The translations under genes were made by a program, and so were the position numbers. Shown here piece by piece: positions 26,031 to 33,254 of a stretch of 37,867 bases of DNA (position 1 is its first letter; every line of letters begins with the position of its first letter). The stretch spans positions 1 through 37,867 of the forward strand of contig CASFCW010000010.1 of NCBI GenBank assembly GCA_949293165.1, given 5' to 3'. The notes beneath the pieces were generated by a model, which was given only the letters and a program-made list of their open reading frames with translations, was not told where the DNA came from and made no database searches. This DNA is from an uncultured bacterium (GTDB lineage Bacteria > Bacillota > Clostridia > Oscillospirales > Oscillospiraceae).

Positions 26031-26512
26031 AGCCCTTATCCGCTTTGGCCCTGACCCTGCTGCTCGCCGGCTGTTCCGCCTCCTCCGGCGACTCCGGCAT
26101 GCAGCTCTACTTCCGCGCCGACCCCCAGCAGACCACCCACGGCCCCGCCATCGCCGCCCAGCCCTACCCTGGCCGGAGCCAGCCTACGGTGGACGCCCTG
26201 TTTTCCGCTTTGATGAGCGGCCCCACGGAGGATCATCTGGTCTCCCCCTTCCCCAGGGGGGTCACCCTGCTGGACTGGGAGCTGTCCGACGGGCTGCTGA
26301 CCCTGAACCTGTCTGAGCAGTACGGCGGCCTGGCCGAAGTGTCCCTGACCCTGGCCGACTACTGCATCGTGCTGACCATGAGCCAGCTGGACGGCGTGGA
26401 GTCGGTGCAGATCCAATCCGCCGGCCACCAGGCCCAGTCCCGGGACCACACCGTCCTCCAGGCCCAGGAGGCGCTGCTGTCCTGGGAGGCGGACGATGCC
26501 GCCCCCTCTTGA
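26027..26512 (+). CDS. GerMN-domain lipoprotein
   Basis: A 161-residue secreted lipoprotein. The signal peptide ends in the lipobox LLAGC (cysteine 16), so it should be lipid-anchored on the outer membrane face. A GerMN domain (about 55-145, with LTLNLSEQYGG and LSQLDGVESVQIQ-like features) follows; in Bacillus GerM this domain acts in sporulation and germination, and similar single-domain lipoproteins follow two-component genes in many Clostridia. The ATG overlaps the kinase stop as ATGA, so the two are translationally coupled, suggesting an accessory sensor or target of the kinase (inference). Confidence 0.85.
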   Translation: MKPLSALALTLLLAGCSASSGDSGMQLYFRADPQQTTHGPAIAAQPYPGRSQPTVDALFSALMSGPTEDHLVSPFPRGVTLLDWELSDGLLTLNLSEQYGGLAEVSLTLADYCIVLTMSQLDGVESVQIQSAGHQAQSRDHTVLQAQEALLSWEADDAAPS

Positions 26513-26537
26513 CAAACCGGACGGCGTTCTGTATCCT
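26509..26537 (+). promoter_or_regulatory. Putative metY promoter
   Basis: A perfect TTGACA (26509-26514), overlapping the stop codon of the GerMN gene, 17 bases, then TATCCT (26532-26537). The leader would be only about 43 bases, too short for a SAM riboswitch or T-box, and I see none. Confidence 0.65.
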
Positions 26538-26586
26538 TATACCTAATTTATACAATCCAATACTACCGCAGAAAGAAGGAGTATCC

Positions 26587-27870
26587 ATGTCCCACTACCA
26601 GCTGTCCACCGACTGCCTCCACGCCGGCTATCGCCCCGGCAACGGGGAGCCCCGCAATTTCCCCATCGTACAGTCCACCACCTTCCGCTATGAAACCAGC
26701 GAGGAGATGGGCAAGCTGTTCGACCTGGAGGCCAGCGGTTACTTCTACACCCGGCTGCAGAACCCCACCAACGACACGGTGGCCGCCAAGATCTGCGCCC
26801 TGGAGGGCGGCACCGCCGCCATGCTGCTGTCCTCCGGACAGGCCGCCAATTTTTACGCCATCTTCAACCTGGCCGGCTGCGGAGACCACATTATCTCCTC
26901 CACCTCCATCTACGGCGGCACCTATAACCTCTTCTCCGTCACCATGAAGCGCATGGGCATTGAGTTCACCTTCGTGGACCCCGAGTGCACCCCGGAGGAG
27001 CTGGAGGCCGCCTTCCAGCCCAACACCAAAGCGGTGTTTGGCGAGACCATCGCCAACCCCGCCCTCACGGTGCTGGACATTGAGAAGTTCGCCGCCGCCG
27101 CCCACGCCCACGGCGTCCCCCTCATCATGGACAACACCTTTGCCACCCCTGTCAACTGCCGGCCCTTTGAGTGGGGCTGCGACATTGTGACCCACTCCAC
27201 CACCAAGTACATGGACGGCCACGCCCTGACGGTGGGCGGCGCCATTGTGGACAGCGGCAAGTTCGACTGGAACGCCCACGCCGACAAGTTCCCCGGCCTC
27301 ACCACCCCCGATGAAAGCTATCACGGGGTCACCTACACCCAGCGCTTCGGCCTGGAGGGCGCCTTCATCACCAAGGCCACGGTCCAGCTGATGCGGGACC
27401 TGGGCTCCATCCCCTCCCCCAACAACTGCTTCCTGCTGAATATCGGCCTGGAGACCCTGCCCCTGCGGATGAAGAAGCACTGCGAAAATGCCCAGGCCGT
27501 GGCGGAGTATCTCCAGGGCCATGAGAAGGTGGCCTGGGTGCAGTATGCCGGCCTGCCTGGGGACAAGTATTATGAGCGGGCCAAAAAGTACATGCCCAAC
27601 GGCACCTGCGGCGTGGTGATTTTCGGGGTCAAGGGCGGCCGCCCCGCCGCGGAGCGGTTCATGGCCGGGCTGAGGCTGGCCTCCATCGCCACCCACGTGG
27701 CCGACGCCAAGACCTGCGTCCTCCACCCCGCCTCCTCCACCCACCGGCAGATGAACGACAGCGAGCTGCTGGCCGCCGGCGTGTCCCCGGACCTGGTGCG
27801 CTTCTCTGTGGGCATTGAGGACCCCGCCGACATCATCGCCGACCTGGAGCAGGCTCTGGCCGGGGTGTGA
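26587..27870 (+). CDS. metY: O-acetylhomoserine sulfhydrylase (Cys/Met PLP enzyme)
   Basis: A pyridoxal-phosphate enzyme that makes homocysteine from O-acetyl-L-homoserine and sulfide, the direct sulfhydrylation route to methionine. From ATG 26587 (MSHYQLSTDCLHAGYRPGNG), after AAGAAGGAG, it has 427 residues, the usual length of this clade and longer than cystathionine synthases/lyases. Landmarks are YTRLQNPTNDT, SSGQAAN, DNTFATP and the PLP lysine K207 (THSTTKYMDGH). The open frame extends 26 codons upstream but without a ribosome binding site. Related enzymes use O-succinylhomoserine or cystathionine, so the acyl donor is inferred from clade features. Confidence 0.92.
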   Translation: MSHYQLSTDCLHAGYRPGNGEPRNFPIVQSTTFRYETSEEMGKLFDLEASGYFYTRLQNPTNDTVAAKICALEGGTAAMLLSSGQAANFYAIFNLAGCGDHIISSTSIYGGTYNLFSVTMKRMGIEFTFVDPECTPEELEAAFQPNTKAVFGETIANPALTVLDIEKFAAAAHAHGVPLIMDNTFATPVNCRPFEWGCDIVTHSTTKYMDGHALTVGGAIVDSGKFDWNAHADKFPGLTTPDESYHGVTYTQRFGLEGAFITKATVQLMRDLGSIPSPNNCFLLNIGLETLPLRMKKHCENAQAVAEYLQGHEKVAWVQYAGLPGDKYYERAKKYMPNGTCGVVIFGVKGGRPAAERFMAGLRLASIATHVADAKTCVLHPASSTHRQMNDSELLAAGVSPDLVRFSVGIEDPADIIADLEQALAGV

Positions 27871-27887
27871 TCCCTCCCTGAAACAAC

Positions 27888-27924
27888 AAAAATCCGCTGT
27901 GGAGCCACTCCACAGCGGATTTTT
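27888..27924. terminator. Bidirectional terminator between metY and MATE gene
   Basis: Five As, a 12-base arm ending in GTGGAG (to 27904), a 3-base CCA loop and the perfect complement ending in TTTTT (27908-27924). It serves the convergent metY and MATE transcripts. Confidence 0.93.
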
Positions 27925-27929
27925 CATGT

Positions 27930-29291
27930 TCAGACAGAGCCCGGGGCCAACGCTTCTTTTTTCTCCCTGCCCCGGTAGTACCGGTAGGCAATCAGGCACA
28001 GGACAATCTGCACCAGGGAGGAGATGGGGGTGCCCAGCCCGATGAGGAACAGGTTGGCCTGCTCCAGCTGGCTCATCATATACACCACGGGCACCCGCAC
28101 GAAGAAGGCGCCCACAACCCCCTGGATCATCACAAACACCGTTCTCCGGCAGCCGTTGAAGTAACCCACGAAGCAGAACAGGATGGCCGTCTGGAGGCAG
28201 TCGATGCCGTAGGCCTTCAGATAGTCGTGGGCCGAGGAAATCACCTGGGGCTCGCTGGAGAAGATGGCCGCCAGCAGGGACCCGCCGAAAAAGGCCAGGC
28301 TGCCCATGACGGCGCCTGCGGCGAAGGCGGTGACGATGCCGTAAAACAGCGCCTTCCGGGAGCGGTGGTACTGCCCGGCGCCGTTGTTCTGGGCCACAAA
28401 GGCGGAGATGGACTGCATATAGGCGGAGGCCACCAGCATCAAAAAGCCGCACACCTTCTCCGCCACACCCACGGCGGCGGAGGCGGTGACGCCCATGCTG
28501 TTGACAATCACCTGGATAAACAGGAAGGAAAACTGCACCAGCATGTCCTGCAGGGCGATGGGCACGCCCACCAGCAGGATGGCCTTGACGCACTCCCCCT
28601 GGGGCCGCAGGCTGGCCAGGGAGAAGGAAAAGGGCAGTTTCTTCCTGCTGATGAAGTACAGGGAAAACAGCACGCTGCCCGCCTGGGCGCTGACGGTGGC
28701 GATGGCGGCGCCCGCCGCCCCCATGCCGAACCCGGCCACCAGGACCAGGTCGCCCACCACGTTGATGACGCAGGCGATGGCCACGGTGAGCAGGGGGGTT
28801 TTGGAGTCTCCGATCCCCCGGAACACCGCGCCGATGACGTTATAGGCCACAATAAACACGGTGCCTATCCCGCAGATACGCACATAGCTGCTGGTCTGGG
28901 CAAAGGCCTCCTCCGGGGCGTGCATAGCGGCGGCCAGCCAATCGCTGCCGGGCACCAGCACGGCGGTAAATGCCACCGCCACCACGGCAAAAATCACAAT
29001 GCCGGTGCCGATCCCCCTGCCCGCCCGCTCCGGGCGGCGGGAGCCGATGGCGTCCCCCACAAACACCGTCACACCCATGGTCAGCCCGGTGATGACCATG
29101 GTAATCATGTGCAGCAGCTGGCTGCCGGAGGCCACGCCGGACTGCTCCCCCGTGCCGGCAAACTGGCCCACGATAATCAGGTCCGCCGCCCCGTACATGG
29201 CCTGGAGAAACAGGGCCGCCAGCACCGGCAGGGCGAAGGACAACAGGGACTTGAGGATGTTGCCTTGAATCAGGTTCTGTTCCTTACTCAT
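27930..29291 (-). CDS. MATE-family efflux transporter
   Basis: A 12-helix multidrug/metabolite exporter of the MATE family, driven by Na+ or H+. From ATG 29289-29291 (MSKEQNLIQGNILKSLL) it has 453 residues with two MatE repeats; family positions include YGAADLIIVGQFAG in helix 2 and FRGIGDSKTPL between helices 5 and 6. Its start overlaps the stop of the cytidylate-kinase-like gene (ATGA), so it is translationally coupled to it and under the same leader. Substrate is unknown; the kinase partner suggests a nucleotide- or phosphate-related signal only as speculation. Confidence 0.93.
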   Translation of the reverse strand: MSKEQNLIQGNILKSLLSFALPVLAALFLQAMYGAADLIIVGQFAGTGEQSGVASGSQLLHMITMVITGLTMGVTVFVGDAIGSRRPERAGRGIGTGIVIFAVVAVAFTAVLVPGSDWLAAAMHAPEEAFAQTSSYVRICGIGTVFIVAYNVIGAVFRGIGDSKTPLLTVAIACVINVVGDLVLVAGFGMGAAGAAIATVSAQAGSVLFSLYFISRKKLPFSFSLASLRPQGECVKAILLVGVPIALQDMLVQFSFLFIQVIVNSMGVTASAAVGVAEKVCGFLMLVASAYMQSISAFVAQNNGAGQYHRSRKALFYGIVTAFAAGAVMGSLAFFGGSLLAAIFSSEPQVISSAHDYLKAYGIDCLQTAILFCFVGYFNGCRRTVFVMIQGVVGAFFVRVPVVYMMSQLEQANLFLIGLGTPISSLVQIVLCLIAYRYYRGREKKEALAPGSV

Positions 29292-29920
29292 TCCGCCTTC
29301 TTCTCCCGGCCCGCGAACCAGATTCTGGCGTACTCCGCCAGGGGGGCCACCGCGTCCTTCACCGGGATGGAGGTGGTATTGACGCACAGGTCATACCCCC
29401 GCACGTCCCCCCAGTCATAGTTGCACAGCATATTGTGGATTCTCGCCCGGTACTTGTCCACCTGGCGGATATTCTTCTCGTACTGCTGGTCCGTGAGCTT
29501 CTCCCCCTCCGGCGCCCTGGAGCGGCAGCGGCCGATCCTGGCCTTCATGTCGCCGTGGACAAAGATCCGCAGGGGATGGGCCTCGGCCAGAATTACGTTG
29601 GCATTTCTGCCCACAATGACGCAGTCCCCCTTCCGGGCCAGCTGCCGGATAATCTGGGTCTGGCAGGTCAGCAGGGAGGTGGAATGGCTGGCAAAGACGG
29701 GAATGGCCGCAAAGGTTCGGCCGATGTGGATGGGATAGGTCTGGGCGGCCACGCCGTGCTCCAGCACCCGCTCCAGATACCCGGCATCCAGCTCCGTTTG
29801 CTCGGCCAGCTTCTCCAAAATCTCCCTGTCGTAGTAGGCGTAGCCCAGGGCCTCCGCCAGACGCTTGCCCAGCTCCCGTCCGCCGCTGCCGAATTCCCGG
29901 CTGATGGTAATGATGTTCAT
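29288..29920 (-). CDS. Cytidylate-kinase-like family protein
   Basis: A 210-residue P-loop NTPase of the cytidylate-kinase-like family (Cytidylate_kin2), common in anaerobic Firmicutes and of unknown function. It starts MNIITISREFGSGGRELGKR, an unusual Walker A in which the glycine loop GSGGRELGK replaces GxxxxGKS/T; CVIVGRNANVIL and RIFVHGDMKARI mark the following core strands, and a DQQYEKNIRQVDKYRARI helix matches the lid region. It is not the essential CMP kinase, which has a canonical P-loop and an NMP-binding insert. The ATG 29918-29920 has AGGAGGG upstream. It heads a two-gene operon with the MATE exporter. Confidence 0.88.
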   Translation of the reverse strand: MNIITISREFGSGGRELGKRLAEALGYAYYDREILEKLAEQTELDAGYLERVLEHGVAAQTYPIHIGRTFAAIPVFASHSTSLLTCQTQIIRQLARKGDCVIVGRNANVILAEAHPLRIFVHGDMKARIGRCRSRAPEGEKLTDQQYEKNIRQVDKYRARIHNMLCNYDWGDVRGYDLCVNTTSIPVKDAVAPLAEYARIWFAGREKKAE

Positions 29921-29934
29921 ATGCTTCCCTCCTG

Positions 29935-29984
29935 AAAAAAGAGGCCGGATAAGAAAACGGGGCTCCCCGCCATCTTATCCGGCC
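29935..29984 (-). terminator. Intrinsic terminator inside the kinase-MATE leader (attenuator)
   Basis: On the minus strand a 12-bp stem (29973-29984 with 29943-29954) containing an inner CGGGG/CCCCG stem (29958-29962, 29965-29969) is followed by TC and six Ts, then directly by the AGGAGGG site of the kinase gene. Because a near-consensus promoter lies upstream at 30028-30056, it acts inside the leader rather than only ending the upstream gene. Confidence 0.85.
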
Positions 29985-30023
29985 CATAACATAGCCGTTG
30001 TTATGCGCCCTCCGATGGGACGC
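29981..30023 (-). promoter_or_regulatory. Overlapping leader helices A and B (putative riboregulator)
   Basis: Helix A pairs GCGCCC (30005-30010) with GGGACGC (30017-30023, one bulged base), starting at the predicted first transcribed base. Helix B pairs 29981-29991 with 29999-30009 (10 bp, one mismatch, 7-base loop). A and B share 30005-30009; B and the terminator stem share 29981-29984. Thus A with terminator, or B alone, can form. No known riboswitch class was recognised. Confidence 0.6.
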
Positions 30024-30027
30024 ATTC

Positions 30028-30056
30028 ATTATAGCACCGGACCATCCGGCTGTAAA
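30028..30056 (-). promoter_or_regulatory. Kinase-MATE operon promoter (extended -10)
   Basis: TTTACA (30051-30056), 17 bases, then TATAAT (30028-30033) with a TGC extension, on the minus strand, just after the stop codon of the upstream EIIC gene. Confidence 0.82.
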
Positions 30057-30067
30057 GTGCCGCCCGC

Positions 30068-31180
30068 TTACTGGGGCAGGGTCAGGTCCCCCTCGCCAAT
30101 CCAGCCGATTCTGCGGAAAAACAGCCCGAAGGCCCAGCACAGCAGGGCGGGCAGGAGGAAGCTGATGAGGATCAGCCCCGCCCAGTCGAAGGCGGTGATG
30201 GCATCCTTCACCCCCAGCGCCACATCGTTGACCCAGCCGGCGTACACGCCGATCTGGCCCACAAAGCCGCAGGTGCCCATTCCGGAGGCCACGCCGCCGG
30301 AGGGGTCGTTCATCTCCAGGTGGAATACGCAGGTAGCCAGGGGGCCTGTGATGGCGGAGGTCAGAATGGCGGGCAGCCAGATCCGGGGGTTTTTCACGAT
30401 ATTGGGCATTTGCAGCATGGAGGTGCCGATGCCCTGGCTCACCAGCCCGCCCCAGCCGTTCTCCCGGAAGGACATCACCGCAAAGCCCACCATGTTGGCG
30501 CAGCACCCCGCCACAGCGGCCCCTCCCGCCAGGCCGGTGAGGGTCAGGGCCGTGCAGATGGCCGCGGAGGAGATGGGCAGGGTCAGGGCGATGCCGATGA
30601 CCACAGAGACCAGAATCCCCATCCAGAAGGGCTGGAGCACCGTGGCCCAGCGGATCAGCTCGCCTACCCAGGCGGCGGCCCCGCCGATGGCAGGGGCCCA
30701 CCAGGCGGACAGGCCCACACCCACGAAAATGGTGACCAACGGGGTAACCAGCAGGTCGATTTTGGTCTCCTTGCTCACCGCCTTGCCCACCTCGGCGGCA
30801 ATGATGGCGATGAACAGCACCGCCAGAGGGCCGCCGGCTCCCCCCAGTATATTGGAGGCGAAGCCCACCGCCGTCAGGGAAAAGAGCACCAGGGGGGGCG
30901 CCTGGAGGGCGTAGCCGATGGCGATGGCCATGGCGGGGCCGCTCATGGCGGAGGCCAGGCCGCCCACGGTGTAGGAAATCTGGTGCTCCCCGCTGCCCAG
31001 GGTGGCCACTACCCGGGTCAGGAAGTCAATCTGGAACTGGGTGCCCACGGTGTTGATGATGGTGCCGATGAGCAGGGAACAGAACAGGCCCTGGGCCATG
31101 GCGCCCATGGCGTCAATGCCGTAGCGCCGGGCGGAAATTTGGATGTTCTTCCGCTGGAGAAAGGCTTGCAGCTTTGTCAT
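30068..31180 (-). CDS. PTS EIIC-type membrane protein (EIIC family 2)
   Basis: A 370-residue integral membrane protein with about ten helices, belonging to the PTS_EIIC_2 family of EIIC-like proteins (start MTKLQAFLQRKNIQISARRYGIDAMGAM cut short here; GIDAMGAMAQGLFCSLLIGT and Gly-rich GGAGGPLAVLFIA segments are typical). No EIIA or EIIB domain or gene adjoins it, so sugar phosphorylation is unproven and it may be a facilitator or a sensor. The ATG 31178-31180 has GGGGAGG nine bases upstream. It has its own strong promoter. Substrate unknown. Confidence 0.8.
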   Translation of the reverse strand: MTKLQAFLQRKNIQISARRYGIDAMGAMAQGLFCSLLIGTIINTVGTQFQIDFLTRVVATLGSGEHQISYTVGGLASAMSGPAMAIAIGYALQAPPLVLFSLTAVGFASNILGGAGGPLAVLFIAIIAAEVGKAVSKETKIDLLVTPLVTIFVGVGLSAWWAPAIGGAAAWVGELIRWATVLQPFWMGILVSVVIGIALTLPISSAAICTALTLTGLAGGAAVAGCCANMVGFAVMSFRENGWGGLVSQGIGTSMLQMPNIVKNPRIWLPAILTSAITGPLATCVFHLEMNDPSGGVASGMGTCGFVGQIGVYAGWVNDVALGVKDAITAFDWAGLILISFLLPALLCWAFGLFFRRIGWIGEGDLTLPQ

Positions 31181-31213
31181 GGAGGGTACCTCCCCATCCT
31201 TCTGTAAAATCAG

Positions 31214-31225
31214 GTGTCAAGACAC
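31214..31225 (-). promoter_or_regulatory. Operator-like inverted repeat in EIIC gene leader
   Basis: GTGTC/GACAC (31214-31218, 31221-31225) with a 2-base centre lies just downstream of the predicted transcription start (about 31230). It could be a repressor site; no regulator is assigned. Confidence 0.35.
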
Positions 31226-31236
31226 ATGTAAACTGC

Positions 31237-31264
31237 ATTATACCCCTTTCCCACCATTTGTCAA
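31237..31264 (-). promoter_or_regulatory. EIIC gene promoter
   Basis: Perfect TTGACA (31259-31264) and perfect TATAAT (31237-31242) separated by 16 bases on the minus strand. The -35 lies four bases beyond the mreB terminator U-tract. Confidence 0.85.
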
Positions 31265-31268
31265 GTAC

Positions 31269-31304
31269 AAAAAATCCGCCGCCGGGATTTTCCCGGCGGC
31301 GGAT
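31269..31304 (-). terminator. mreB terminator
   Basis: A perfect 14-bp GC-rich stem (31274-31287 with 31291-31304), 3-base loop, then a six-base U-tract in the mreB transcript, starting eight bases after the mreB stop. Confidence 0.94.
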
Positions 31305-31311
31305 TGAGGTA

Positions 31312-32346
31312 TCAATAATTCATCTGCTTGCGGCGGGACAGGTTCATGGTGCCGTCCTGCATCTGGTCCAGGTTGTCCAGGCTCTTGCCGGTACCCTCGG
31401 CCACACAGGAGATGGCGTCCTCCGCCACATGGGTCTCGATGCCGGTGTGGGACTCGATCAGCTTATCAAAGCCCCACAGCAGGGAGCCGCCGCCGGTCAT
31501 CACAATGCCGTTGGTGGAGATGTCCGCCACCAGCTCGGGGGGCGTGCGCTCCAGGACGCCGTGGATGGCCTCCAGAATCCGGCTGGAGACCTCCTCGAAG
31601 GCCTCGATCATCTCGCTGGAGGACACGGAGAACACCCGGGGCAGGCCGGTCATCAGGCAGCGGCCCTTGATCTCCATGGTGACCTCCTCGGGGCGGGGGA
31701 ACACGCAGCCGATGGTCATTTTCAGCTCCTCAGCCGTGCGGTCGCCGATGAGGACGTTGTGCTTGCGGCGGATATACTTGATCACCGCTTCGTCGAACTT
31801 GTCGCCGGCAATCTTGATGGAGGCGGACTCCACCACGCCGCCCAGGGAGATGACGGCGATGTCGGCGGTACCGCCGCCGATGTCCACCACCATGTGGCCG
31901 TCAGGCTTGGTGATGTCGATGCCGGCGCCGATGGCGGCGGCCACAGGCTCCTCGATGAGGTAGGCACGGCGGGCGCCGGCCTGGATACCCGCGTCCACCA
32001 CGGCGCGCTCCTCCACCTCGGTGATGCCGGAGGGGACGCAGATGAGCAGGCGGGGCTTGAACAGGGAGAAGGTAGTCACCTTCTTGATAAACTCCTTGAG
32101 CATCCGCTCGGTCATGTCATAGTCGGAGATCACGCCCTCCCGCAGGGGACGCATGGCCACGATGTTGCCGGGGGTACGGCCCAGCATGGCCTGGGCGTCG
32201 GTGCCCACCTTCAGCAGCTTGCCGGTGTTCTTGTCCATGGCAACCACGGAGGGCTCGCGAAGGACCACGCCCTTGCCCTTGATATAAACCAGAACGGAAG
32301 CGGTACCCAGGTCGATACCAATATCTTTGCTGAACAGATTAAACAT
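31312..32346 (-). CDS. mreB: Rod-shape protein MreB/Mbl
   Basis: An actin-like ATPase that positions the lateral wall synthesis machinery on the inner membrane face. The 344 residues have the phosphate-1 motif DIGIDLGTASVLVY, the phosphate-2 motif VVDIGGGTADIAV, and the adenosine motif MTGGGSLLWGFD. The ATG 32344-32346 has AAGGTGG upstream. It is followed by its own terminator, with no mreC/mreD, so it is a monocistronic mbl/mreBH-like paralogue or a separated mreB. A long leader (about 160 bases) precedes it. Confidence 0.96.
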   Translation of the reverse strand: MFNLFSKDIGIDLGTASVLVYIKGKGVVLREPSVVAMDKNTGKLLKVGTDAQAMLGRTPGNIVAMRPLREGVISDYDMTERMLKEFIKKVTTFSLFKPRLLICVPSGITEVEERAVVDAGIQAGARRAYLIEEPVAAAIGAGIDITKPDGHMVVDIGGGTADIAVISLGGVVESASIKIAGDKFDEAVIKYIRRKHNVLIGDRTAEELKMTIGCVFPRPEEVTMEIKGRCLMTGLPRVFSVSSSEMIEAFEEVSSRILEAIHGVLERTPPELVADISTNGIVMTGGGSLLWGFDKLIESHTGIETHVAEDAISCVAEGTGKSLDNLDQMQDGTMNLSRRKQMNY

Positions 32347-32358
32347 ATCGCTCCACCT

Positions 32359-32372
32359 TAAACTATAGTTTA
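32359..32372. repeat. 14-base palindrome before mreB ribosome binding site
   Basis: TAAACTATAGTTTA is a perfect palindrome next to the mreB ribosome binding site. It could bind a dimeric regulator or occlude the site as RNA; nothing more is visible. Confidence 0.4.
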
Positions 32373-32514
32373 TCCCGCCCGGCCTTCGGCCGCGGCATTC
32401 TTATCTGAATCAGAACGGCGGAGGGCAGCCCGCAGACCCGCCCAAACCCGGCCTCTGTCACAGAAAGTTCCCGCGGCGCGCCCCGTCCAGAGCCGCCACG
32501 GCAATCACAGAAAC

Positions 32515-32543
32515 ATTATAACCAGTTGTGTGGTGGTTTTCAA
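32515..32543 (-). promoter_or_regulatory. mreB promoter
   Basis: TTGAAA (32538-32543), 17 bases, TATAAT (32515-32520) on the minus strand; predicted start about 32508, giving a 160-base leader. Confidence 0.83.
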
Positions 32544-32588
32544 CCATTATTTCGCCACAATTCTTAAGATTTATACAAGAGAAAGTAT

Positions 32589-33254
32589 TTATTTTTTCCT
32601 GGCCTGGGCCAAAGTAGCGCAGACCACCTCCCTGGCCCCGGCCTGCAGCAGAAGCCGGGCGCACTCCCCCAGGGTCGCGCCGCTGGTAACCACGTCGTCA
32701 ATGAGCAGAAGCCGCTTCCCCGCCGCCTCTACCCCCGGACGGACGGCATAGGCCCCCAGCACGTTGGCCCGCCGCTGGGCGGTCTCCGTCAGGCGGGATT
32801 GCTGTGGGGTGTGCCGCCGCTTGACCAGGATGTCGGCCAGGGGGAGGCCCAGGGCACCGGCCGTCTCCGCAGCCAGCCGTTTGCCCTGGTCAAAGCCCCG
32901 CTTCTCCCTGCGCCGCCAGCTCACCGGCACCCAGGTCACCTCATCCAGGGGGCGGGTCCGCTGTTCCCTCACGCACCGGGCCACCAGCAGCCCGTAGCAC
33001 CTGGCGTAGCCGGGGTTGCCGGGAAATTTGTACCGGTGGATGGAGTCCCTTACCGCTCCGGTGTAGGCCAGGGGCGAAAGGCAGCCGGAGGAAAAGTCCA
33101 CCCGCCGCTCCCGGGCCTGCCCCACCAGCCAGGGCAGGGTGCTTTGGCAGCCGCTGCACAGCAGCTGCTCCCCCTCCAGGATTTTGGCGCAGAAGGGGCA
33201 CTTCCGGGGAAACAGAAGGTCCATCAGCCAGGCGCCCCGGCCCATCCCTTTCAC
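32589..33254 (-). CDS. ComF-family phosphoribosyltransferase-like protein
   Basis: A 221-residue ComFC-type protein. An N-terminal zinc-binding cysteine pair of motifs (CPFCAKILEGEQLLCSGC; two CxxC) precedes a phosphoribosyltransferase domain whose PRPP loop reads LLLIDDVVTSGATLGECA. ComFC proteins act in DNA uptake; the enzymatic substrate is unproven. The frame opens with a GTG (33252-33254) overlapping the sirtuin stop as GTGTGA; an ATG nine bases later (33245) is an alternative start. The overlap implies translational coupling to the sirtuin. No comFA is present. Confidence 0.85.
   Translation of the reverse strand: MKGMGRGAWLMDLLFPRKCPFCAKILEGEQLLCSGCQSTLPWLVGQARERRVDFSSGCLSPLAYTGAVRDSIHRYKFPGNPGYARCYGLLVARCVREQRTRPLDEVTWVPVSWRRREKRGFDQGKRLAAETAGALGLPLADILVKRRHTPQQSRLTETAQRRANVLGAYAVRPGVEAAGKRLLLIDDVVTSGATLGECARLLLQAGAREVVCATLAQARKK

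Noticed and set aside
26515..26586. SAM riboswitch or T-box before metY
   Set aside because: The predicted leader is only about 43 bases and contains no conserved elements.
26563..28593. 676-codon minus-strand frame across metY and the MATE gene
   Set aside because: It crosses the bidirectional terminator and overlaps two well-supported genes; composition is that of a shadow frame.
29935..30021. Leader peptide in the kinase-MATE leader
   Set aside because: A five-codon ORF (ATG within helix B) and an 18-codon ORF overlapping the kinase start exist, but neither has a ribosome binding site at proper spacing and neither is rich in one amino acid.
29981..30023. Guanidine-II (mini-ykkC) riboswitch before the kinase-MATE operon
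   Set aside because: Helix B shows ACGG in its loop and an exporter lies downstream, but the class needs two hairpins with ACGR tetraloops closed by GC pairs; here the loop is seven bases and there is only one.
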